Source of the DNA: Cellulomonas sp. PhB143
GTDB lineage: Bacteria > Actinomycetota > Actinomycetes > Actinomycetales > Cellulomonadaceae
Assembly: GCF_003752595.1 (NCBI RefSeq)
Contig: NZ_RKIJ01000011.1
Coordinates: 1 to 55,315 of the forward strand
DNA length: 55,315 nucleotides
Reading direction: 5' to 3'
In this document: piece after piece, positions 49,240 through 55,315 of the stretch
Numbering within the stretch: position 1 is the stretch's first letter
Layout: the number at the start of each line of letters is the position of its first letter
The notes under the pieces: model-generated
The model's database searches: none
What the model saw: the letters and a program-made list of their open reading frames with translations, nothing else
Told to the model about the DNA's origin: nothing
Translations under genes and position numbers: made by a program

Positions 49240-50265
49240 GTGCGACCTACGGTCAAGGACGTCGCGGCACAGGCGGGGGTCTCGCCCAAGACCGTCTCGA
49301 ACGTGCTGACGGGCACGGCGTTCGTGCGCCCGGCCACGCGGGAGCGGGTCGAGGCCGCCATCGAGGACCTCGGGTACGTGCCCAACTTCAGCGCGCGCGG
49401 GCTGCGCAACGGCCGCTCGGGCGTCGTCGCTCTCGCGCTGCCGGACCTGAGCACCCCGTACTCGGCGGAGTTCGCCCACCACTTCGTCGAGGTCGCGCAC
49501 GGCCTGGACTGGGCGGTGCACATCGAGGAGACGGCCGCGGAGCCGCGTCGTGAGCGCGACCTGCTCTCCCGCGCGCGCTCCCACCTGGTCGACGGCCTCG
49601 TGCTCAACCCCGTCACGCTCGCGGACAGCGCCGTCGCCGAGAGCGCGGACACCGACGGGGTGCTGCCGCCGACAGTGATCATCGGCGAGGTCGTCCAGGA
49701 CCGCGTGGACCAGGTCCAGGTCGACAGCGTCGGCGGCGCGCGCGACATGACGGAGCACCTGCTGGCGCGGGGCGCCCGGCGGATCGCGGTGGTCGGGGCG
49801 CCGACGGGCCTCGACACGGCGGCGGCCCGCCAGCGCACCGACGGCTACCGGGAGGCGCTGCGCAGGGCCGGCGTCGCCTGGGACCCGGCCCTCGAGATCG
49901 GCGTCCGGGCCTGGCGGGCGCAGGAGGCCGTCGCCGCCGTGGATCGCGCGCTCGAGCTCCCCGAGCCGCCCGACGCGTACTTCTGCTTCACCGACTCCCT
50001 GGCGGTCGGGGCGCTCAACGCCCTCTGGCGGCGCGGGGTCCGGGTGCCCGACGACGTCCTGGTGGCGGGGTTCGACGACGTCGCGGACGGCCGGCTGGCC
50101 GTCCCGCCGCTGACGACGGTCGCGTTCGACAAGCGCGAGCTCGCGGTGCAGGCGCTGACCGCGCTCGCCGTGCGGATCGACGATCCGGACGCGCCGCGCC
50201 GCTCCGTGGTGGTGCCGCACGCCGTCGTCGGGCGGGCAAGCACCGGCGCGCCGGGCGGAGAATAG
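49240..50265 (+). CDS. LacI family regulator of the arabinan-oligosaccharide locus
   Basis: 341 aa. N-terminal HTH VKDVAAQAGVSPKTVSNVLT and hinge with RATRERVEAAIEDLGYVPN-type sequence (residues about 40-55), then a periplasmic-binding-like sugar domain ending VLVAGFDDVADGRLAVPPLT. GTG 49240 begins the canonical LacI N-terminus; a ribosome site is weak. The next genes on the strand are the sugar ABC transporter and GH51 enzyme, its probable regulon, with an arabinose-type inducer inferred. Confidence 0.92.
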   Translation: MRPTVKDVAAQAGVSPKTVSNVLTGTAFVRPATRERVEAAIEDLGYVPNFSARGLRNGRSGVVALALPDLSTPYSAEFAHHFVEVAHGLDWAVHIEETAAEPRRERDLLSRARSHLVDGLVLNPVTLADSAVAESADTDGVLPPTVIIGEVVQDRVDQVQVDSVGGARDMTEHLLARGARRIAVVGAPTGLDTAAARQRTDGYREALRRAGVAWDPALEIGVRAWRAQEAVAAVDRALELPEPPDAYFCFTDSLAVGALNALWRRGVRVPDDVLVAGFDDVADGRLAVPPLTTVAFDKRELAVQALTALAVRIDDPDAPRRSVVVPHAVVGRASTGAPGGE

Positions 50266-50294
50266 TCCGTGTCGGGGGTGTGCTTCACCATTCC

Positions 50295-50308
50295 AACGAT
50301 GTAACGTT
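50295..50308 (+). promoter_or_regulatory. LacI-type operator and -10 of the sugar ABC operon
   Basis: AACGATGTAACGTT is an AACG-N6-CGTT dyad containing the CG-centred half TGTAACGTT typical of LacI operators. The hexamer TAACGT (50302-50307) inside it is a likely -10, so repressor binding would block initiation. It is 45 bp before the binding-protein start. Confidence 0.55.
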
Positions 50309-50352
50309 CCTCCCGACAACACTGTGGTTGTTCTCACAAGGGAGTGGACATC

Positions 50353-51699
50353 GTGGAGACCAGATCACGGTCCGGAGGACCGGAACAGCGGCAGGGACCG
50401 AGCCGGCGCGGCGTGCTCCTCGGCGGCATGGCGGCGCTCGGCGGCGTCACGATCGCCTCGGCGCTCAGCGGCTGCGCCTCGCCCACGGACACGGCGTCCG
50501 GCGTCGAGCAGCTCGACTTCTGGCACCTGCTCAGCGGCGGCGACGGCGTCACCATGGCGGGGCTCGTCGAGAAGGCCAACGCGCAGGGCAAGGACTTCGA
50601 CGCCAAGCAGACCGTGCTCGCCTGGGGTGCGCCCTACTACACGAAGCTCGCCATGGCGAGCGTCGGCGGGCGCGGCCCGGACACGGCGATCATGCACGCC
50701 TCGCGCGTCCCGGGCTACGCCCCGGGCGGGCTGCTCGAGCCGTGGGACCTCGACCTGCTCGCCGAGTACGGCGTGCAGAAGACGGACTACGTCGACCGGG
50801 TCTGGGAGAAGGGCTCGCTCAACGGCAAGCAGTACTCCATCGCGCTGGACGCGCACCCGTTCATCCTCATGTACAACACGGACGTCGCCGAGCAGGCCGG
50901 TGCCCTCGGCGCGGACGGACAGCTGAAGAAGATCACCAGCACCGACGAGTTCGTCGACGTCGCGCGCGCGATGCAGGCGGTCACCGGCAAGCACGGCCTC
51001 TCCTACGGGTATCTGGCCGACGGCGCGCAGATGTGGCGCCTCTGGTACACGTTCTTCAAGCAGCAGGACGCGCAGTTCGACCTCTCGGGCACCAGCGCCC
51101 AGGTGGACACCGACGCCGGCGTCAAGGCGTTCGAGTTCATGCAGACGCTCCTCGACGGCACCATCTGCACGCCGTCGGGCGACTACGGCACGGCGCTGTC
51201 GGAGTTCCTCAGCGGCGACAGCGGGATGCTCTTCACCGGCGTCTGGGAGCTGCCGACGGTCCTCGCCTCCGGCATCGCGTTCGACGCCCAGCCGATCCCG
51301 ACGCTGTTCGGCACGCCGGCGGCCTACGCGGACTCGCACGCCTTCACGCTCCCGGTCTCGGACCGCGACGAGAAGCGCACCCGGGCCACCTACGACTTCG
51401 TCACCACCCTGCTCAAGGGCTCGTTCGGGTGGGCGCAGGCGGGTCACATCCCCGCCTTCCAGCCGGTGGTGAACAGCACCGAGTACCAGGAGCTCCTCCC
51501 GCAGGCGCACTACGCCCCGGCCGCGGAGATCCTCAACTACGACCCCGAGGCGTGGTTCACCGGGTCGGGCTCGGACTTCCAGAACTTCTTCCTGGAGACC
51601 TGCCAGGGCGTGCTCCTCAACGGCAGCTCGCCCCAGGCGGGGCTCGACGCCTTCGTCGCGCGGATCGACGCGCTCATGGCCAAGCCCAACCCCGTCTGA
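50353..51699 (+). CDS. Sugar ABC transporter substrate-binding lipoprotein
   Basis: 448 aa. Twin-arginine style leader SRRGVLLGGMAALGG ends in lipobox LSGC near residue 42, so it is a membrane-anchored lipoprotein, probably exported folded. The mature part is an extracellular solute-binding protein family 1 fold (DFWHLLSGGDGVTMAGLVEK, then WELPTVLASGIAFDAQPIPT). GTG 50353 has GGAG 8 nt upstream and is preferred to GTG 50344. Ligand inferred as arabino-oligosaccharide from the GH51 gene downstream. Confidence 0.92.
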   Translation: METRSRSGGPEQRQGPSRRGVLLGGMAALGGVTIASALSGCASPTDTASGVEQLDFWHLLSGGDGVTMAGLVEKANAQGKDFDAKQTVLAWGAPYYTKLAMASVGGRGPDTAIMHASRVPGYAPGGLLEPWDLDLLAEYGVQKTDYVDRVWEKGSLNGKQYSIALDAHPFILMYNTDVAEQAGALGADGQLKKITSTDEFVDVARAMQAVTGKHGLSYGYLADGAQMWRLWYTFFKQQDAQFDLSGTSAQVDTDAGVKAFEFMQTLLDGTICTPSGDYGTALSEFLSGDSGMLFTGVWELPTVLASGIAFDAQPIPTLFGTPAAYADSHAFTLPVSDRDEKRTRATYDFVTTLLKGSFGWAQAGHIPAFQPVVNSTEYQELLPQAHYAPAAEILNYDPEAWFTGSGSDFQNFFLETCQGVLLNGSSPQAGLDAFVARIDALMAKPNPV

Positions 51700-51745
51700 G
51701 CGGCCGACCACCCCGTACCTCGCGCATCGACAAAGGAGTTCGATC

Positions 51746-52687
51746 GTGTCCACCACCACAGCAATGACCACGCCCGCCGAGGGCGGCGCGGTCCGTGAGG
51801 CCGCCGCGGAGCCGCAGTCGCTCCGCGCGGGGAAGAAGGACTGGAGGGGCTGGCTCTTCGTCGGCCCGTTCGTGGTCCTCTTCGCCCTCTTCCTCGTCTG
51901 GCCGATGATCCACGGCCTCTACCTCAGCTTCACCGGCGAGAGCCTGACCGGAGCGAACGGTCAGCTCATCGGCTTCGACAACTACGCCGAGGCGTTCAGC
52001 GACCCCGTCATGTGGCACTCGCTCTGGAACACCGTCTGGTTCACGGTCCTGTCCACGATCCCGCTCGTCGTGGTCGCGCTCGGGCTCGCGCTCCTGGTCC
52101 ACCAGGTGCCCGGGCAGTGGTTCTGGCGCCTGTCCTTCTTCATGCCGTACCTGCTCGCGTCGACCGTCGTCGCGCAGTTCTGGATCTGGATGTACAACCC
52201 GCAGCTGGGGCTGGTCAACGACTTCCTCGGGAACTTCGGGGTCGAACCGATCGCCTGGCTGCAGGACGAGAGCTGGGCCATGATCTCGGTCGTCGTCACG
52301 ACGCTGTGGTGGACGATCGGGTTCAACTTCCTGCTGTACCTGGCCGCGATCCAGAACATCCCCGAGCAGCAGTTCGAGGCGGCGGCCCTGGACGGGGCAA
52401 GCCGCATCAAGCAGGCCTTCCGCATCACGATCCCGCAGCTGTGGCCGACGACGGTGCTCGTCCTGATCCTGCAGGTCCTCGCCTCGCTGAAGGTGTTCGA
52501 CCAGATCTACATGATGACCAACGGCGGCCCCGCGGGCGCTACCCGCCCGATCGTCCAGTACGTGTTCGAGGTCGGGTTCACCGGCTACCGGTTCGGCTAC
52601 GCGTCGGCGATCTCGTACATCTTCTTCGCGCTGATCGTGCTCGTCTCGCTCGTGCAGTTCCGCATCACGAACCGGAGGAACGGCTGA
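51746..52687 (+). CDS. Sugar ABC transporter permease 1
   Basis: 313 aa, six helices, MalF type. EAA loop around residue 212: EQQFEAAALDGASRIKQAFR. Start GTG 51746 with AAAGGAG upstream. Pairs with permease 2. No ATPase gene is in the locus; the shared MsiK-type ATPase encoded elsewhere is the usual solution in actinobacteria. Confidence 0.93.
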   Translation: MSTTTAMTTPAEGGAVREAAAEPQSLRAGKKDWRGWLFVGPFVVLFALFLVWPMIHGLYLSFTGESLTGANGQLIGFDNYAEAFSDPVMWHSLWNTVWFTVLSTIPLVVVALGLALLVHQVPGQWFWRLSFFMPYLLASTVVAQFWIWMYNPQLGLVNDFLGNFGVEPIAWLQDESWAMISVVVTTLWWTIGFNFLLYLAAIQNIPEQQFEAAALDGASRIKQAFRITIPQLWPTTVLVLILQVLASLKVFDQIYMMTNGGPAGATRPIVQYVFEVGFTGYRFGYASAISYIFFALIVLVSLVQFRITNRRNG

Positions 52688-53598
52688 TGTCCACGTCGAC
52701 GCTGACCCGTGGCGACCGGCAGGCGCCGGCCCGCAAGCCCAGCCGCCTGCGCGAGAGCCTCTTCCCGGGAGAGCGCATGCTCGCCCCGTCACGCCTGCTG
52801 GCGCTCGTCCTCCTGATCGTCCTCGCCCTCGCGTGGATCGTGCCGTTCCTCTGGGCGTTCGCGACGTCGCTCAAGTCCGAGGCGTCGGCGGCGGCGTCGG
52901 CCTCGTGGATCCCCGAGGACGGGTTCCGCTGGGACGCCTACTCCTCGGTGCTCTCCGAGGGCAACATCCCGCTGTGGGCGTGGAACAGCCTGTTCACCTC
53001 GACCGTGATCACCCTCATCACCGTCGCCATCTCCGCCCTCGCCGCCTACGGGTTCTCGCGGATCGACTTCCAGGGCCGGCGGTGGCTGTTCTTCGTCATC
53101 ATCGCCTCGCTCGTGATCCCGCCGCAGGTGCTGATCGTGCCGCTGTTCTACCAGATGCTCACGCTGCACCTGGTGGACACCTACTGGGGCATCATCCTGC
53201 CGCAGGTGATCGCGCCGGCGATGGTCTTCATCCTCAAGAAGTTCTTCGACCAGGTGCCGATCGAGCTCGAGGACGCGGCGCGGATCGACGGCGCGAGCCG
53301 GTTCCGGATCTTCTGGTCCGTGGTGCTGCCGCTGTCGCGGCCGATCCTCGCGGCCGTGTCGATCTTCGTGTTCATCGCCGCCTGGAACAACTTCCTCTGG
53401 CCGTTCATCGTCACGAGCGACTCGTCGCTGATGACGCTGCCCGTGGGCCTGCAGACCGTCAAGAGCGCCTACGGCCTGCAGTACGCCCAGAACATGGCCT
53501 CGGCCATGCTCGCCGCCCTGCCCCTGATCATCGTCTTCCTGTTCTTCCAGCGGCAGATCGTCAAGGGCATCTCGACCACCGGCTTCGGCGGCCAGTGA
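52687..53598 (+). CDS. Sugar ABC transporter permease 2
   Basis: 303 aa, six helices, MalG type, EAA loop PIELEDAARIDGASRFRIFW near residue 205. The start shares a base with the permease 1 stop (TGATG), so the two are coupled. The C-terminus QRQIVKGISTTGFGGQ is typical of CUT1 permeases. With permease 1 it forms the channel for the imported oligosaccharide. Confidence 0.93.
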   Translation: MSTSTLTRGDRQAPARKPSRLRESLFPGERMLAPSRLLALVLLIVLALAWIVPFLWAFATSLKSEASAAASASWIPEDGFRWDAYSSVLSEGNIPLWAWNSLFTSTVITLITVAISALAAYGFSRIDFQGRRWLFFVIIASLVIPPQVLIVPLFYQMLTLHLVDTYWGIILPQVIAPAMVFILKKFFDQVPIELEDAARIDGASRFRIFWSVVLPLSRPILAAVSIFVFIAAWNNFLWPFIVTSDSSLMTLPVGLQTVKSAYGLQYAQNMASAMLAALPLIIVFLFFQRQIVKGISTTGFGGQ

Positions 53599-53641
53599 GC
53601 CCCGGCCCCGCACACCCGACACTCACCACCCCAGGAGCAGC

Positions 53642-55183
53642 ATGACCAGCGCACGCGTCACCCTCGACCGCGACTTCACGGCGGGCGAGGTGCCCCGCAG
53701 GATCTTCGGCTCGTTCGTCGAGCACATGGGTCGCTGCGTCTACACCGGGATCTTCGAGCCCGGCCACCCCGCGGCCGACGAGAACGGCTTCCGGACCGAC
53801 GTGCTCGACCTCACGCGCGAGATGGGCGTGAGCGTCGTGCGCTACCCGGGCGGCAACTTCGTCTCGGGCTACCGGTGGGAGGACGGCGTCGGCCCGGTCT
53901 CCGAGCGGCCGAGCAGGCTCGACGGCGCGTGGCACACGGTCGAGACGAACGCCTTCGGCCTGCACGAGTTCGTGGACTGGTCGCGCGCGGCCGGCACCGA
54001 GATCATGGAGGCGGTCAACCTCGGCACGCGCGGCGTCGACGCCGCGCGCGAGCTCGTGGAGTACGCGAACCACCCGGGCGGCACGTACCTGTCCGACCTG
54101 CGTCGCAAGAACGGGCACGCCGACCCGTTCGACATCAGGCTCTGGTGCCTCGGCAACGAGATGGACGGCCCCTGGCAGATCGGCCACAAGACGGCCGACG
54201 AGTACGGCCGCCTGGCCCAGGAGGCCGCCAAGGCGATGCGGCTCGTGGACCCGTCCATCGAGCTCGTCGCGTGCGGGTCGTCGGGGTCCGGGATGCCGAC
54301 GTTCGGCGCCTGGGAGCAGACCGTCCTGGGGCACACCTACGAGCACGTCGACTACGTCTCCCTGCACGCCTACTACCAGGAGCACGAGGGGGACCACGCG
54401 TCGTTCCTGGCCAGCGCGGTCGACATGGACCACTTCATCGAGTCCGTCGTCTCCACGGCCGACGCGGTGCGGGCCGCGGGCAAGCACAGCAAGCGGATCA
54501 ACCTCTCGTTCGACGAGTGGAACGTCTGGTACCAGACGGGCAAGGACTCCGAGGACCAGCCGCACGTCATCGAGCGGTCGGGCGTGTGGCGCGAGCACCC
54601 GCGGATCATCGAGGACGAGTACAACGTGACCGACGCCGTCGTCGTCGGGACGCTGCTCAACTCGCTGCTCCGGCACGGCGACCGGGTCAAGATCGCGAAC
54701 CAGGCGCAGCTCGCGAACGTCATCGCGCCGATCCGCAGCGAGGCGGGCGGGCCCGCGTGGCGGCAGTCGATCTTCTGGCCGTTCGCGCGGACGGCGGAGC
54801 TCGCGCGGGGCGAGATCCTGCGGGCCCAGGTGTCCTCCGACCGGCACGAGACCGCGCGGTTCGGCGACGTCGACACGGTCGACGTCAGCGCGACCTGGGA
54901 CGAGGAGCGCGGCCGGGTCGCCCTCTTCCTCGCCAACCGTGGTCTTGAGGAGGCCGCGGACGTGGAGGTCGCGCTGCGCGGGTGGGGCCTGGGCCGCGTG
55001 ACGCGCGCGGAGGTGCTGACCGTCCCGAACGGCGCGGACCGGCACACCAGCAACACGCGCGACCGCCAGGAGGCCGTGGGGATGAAGGCCCTCGAGGGAG
55101 TCTCGGCGGACGGCGGCACCGCGCGCCTGACGCTCCCGGCCTTGTCCTGGGCCGTGGTCGAGCTGGAGGCGACGCCCGCCTGA
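53642..55183 (+). CDS. abfA: Alpha-L-arabinofuranosidase, GH51
   Basis: 513 aa, cytoplasmic (no signal peptide), the usual GH51 length. It removes terminal arabinofuranose from imported oligosaccharides. Acid/base Glu173 in WCLGNEMDGPWQ and nucleophile Glu292 in NLSFDEWNVWY are both present, with the N-terminal GSFVEHMGRCVYTGIFEPGH characteristic of the family. ATG 53642 has AGGAGC upstream. 43 bp after permease 2, last gene of the operon and of the window. Confidence 0.94.
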   Translation: MTSARVTLDRDFTAGEVPRRIFGSFVEHMGRCVYTGIFEPGHPAADENGFRTDVLDLTREMGVSVVRYPGGNFVSGYRWEDGVGPVSERPSRLDGAWHTVETNAFGLHEFVDWSRAAGTEIMEAVNLGTRGVDAARELVEYANHPGGTYLSDLRRKNGHADPFDIRLWCLGNEMDGPWQIGHKTADEYGRLAQEAAKAMRLVDPSIELVACGSSGSGMPTFGAWEQTVLGHTYEHVDYVSLHAYYQEHEGDHASFLASAVDMDHFIESVVSTADAVRAAGKHSKRINLSFDEWNVWYQTGKDSEDQPHVIERSGVWREHPRIIEDEYNVTDAVVVGTLLNSLLRHGDRVKIANQAQLANVIAPIRSEAGGPAWRQSIFWPFARTAELARGEILRAQVSSDRHETARFGDVDTVDVSATWDEERGRVALFLANRGLEEAADVEVALRGWGLGRVTRAEVLTVPNGADRHTSNTRDRQEAVGMKALEGVSADGGTARLTLPALSWAVVELEATPA

Positions 55184-55192
55184 CCCCCTTCC

Positions 55193-55315
55193 CGCCGAGA
55201 CCGGCCCGCCGAGACGGGCCCGGGGGGGCGGGGGGGGGGGGGCCCCCCCCGCGCGGCGGGCGGGGGGGGGGGGGGGGGGGCGCGGGGGGGCGGGGGGGGG
55301 GGGGGGGGGGGCGGG
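55193..55315. other. Contig end: CCGCCGAGAC motifs then G-homopolymer artefact
   Basis: After the GH51 stop come two copies of CCGCCGAGAC (55193 and 55207), the outer part of the long hairpin family, and then runs of G with scattered C. This mirrors the left end, where the same motif (minus strand, near 213-232) touches the homopolymer. The tail itself is not believable sequence. Confidence 0.75.

Overview
The window is about 55 kb of very GC-rich (roughly 74% by eye) actinobacterial DNA with ordinary single-copy chromosomal genes. No IS element, phage gene, rRNA or CRISPR array was seen. Organism inference: a Micrococcales actinobacterium, most like Cellulomonadaceae or Promicromonosporaceae. 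The reasons are the base composition, TTGTCCACA-type DnaA boxes, an HspR/HAIR element at clpB, a fused Mrp A/B antiporter subunit, many leaderless genes with a TANNNT hexamer 6 nt before the start codon, and several carbohydrate loci (glycogen, chitobiose, arabinan). Both window ends dissolve into G/C homopolymer that looks like assembly or sequencing artefact, so this is probably a whole contig.

Layout. 0.2-12 kb: a TetR gene cut by the contig end; glycogen phosphorylase; a GAF-type regulator, aldehyde dehydrogenase and DUF779 cassette; a DinB-like protein; an uncharacterised protein (paralogue A); a 0.7 kb geneless stretch with a DnaA-box cluster and an orphan hairpin; pirin; an ArsR and cation-transporter pair with cysteine-rich tails. 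12-22.7 kb: tRNA-Gly(CCC) with terminator, a TM2 protein, dCTP deaminase, paralogue B, the six-gene Mrp antiporter operon with every junction overlapping, and a CDF transporter. 22.7-32.9 kb: alkylation repair (Ada-AlkA fusion plus Ogt), an LppM-like lipoprotein, clpB under a HAIR element, a secreted NlpC/P60 hydrolase behind a c-di-AMP (ydaO) riboswitch, TetR, a secreted tyrosine phosphatase and a septum-formation-like membrane protein.

32.9-41.2 kb: a protein fusing a GlmU-like nucleotidyltransferase to a phosphohexomutase, directly followed by a GH94 phosphorylase of the diacetylchitobiose branch. Together they suggest phosphorolytic chitobiose use, with the released sugar 1-phosphate handled by the fusion protein. 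Next is a visibly less GC-rich three-gene module on the other strand: a small secreted two-cysteine peptide, an ABC ATPase and a 10-helix FtsX/MacB permease. A 13-bp tandem repeat lies in its leader. 41.3-49 kb: a DUF4190 protein, exonuclease III, an SDR, pyrE, a TetR divergent from a DUF6230/DUF6114 envelope pair, a NagD-like HAD phosphatase and a DedA protein. 49.2-55.2 kb: an arabinan-oligosaccharide locus with LacI regulator, Tat lipoprotein binding protein, two permeases and a GH51 arabinofuranosidase.

The best leads are the nucleotidyltransferase-mutase fusion beside chitobiose phosphorylase, the DnaA-box cluster far from any dnaA/dnaN, the peptide-ABC module with its VNTR leader, a dispersed family of long hairpin elements at convergent gene ends, and the uniform leaderless-promoter geometry.
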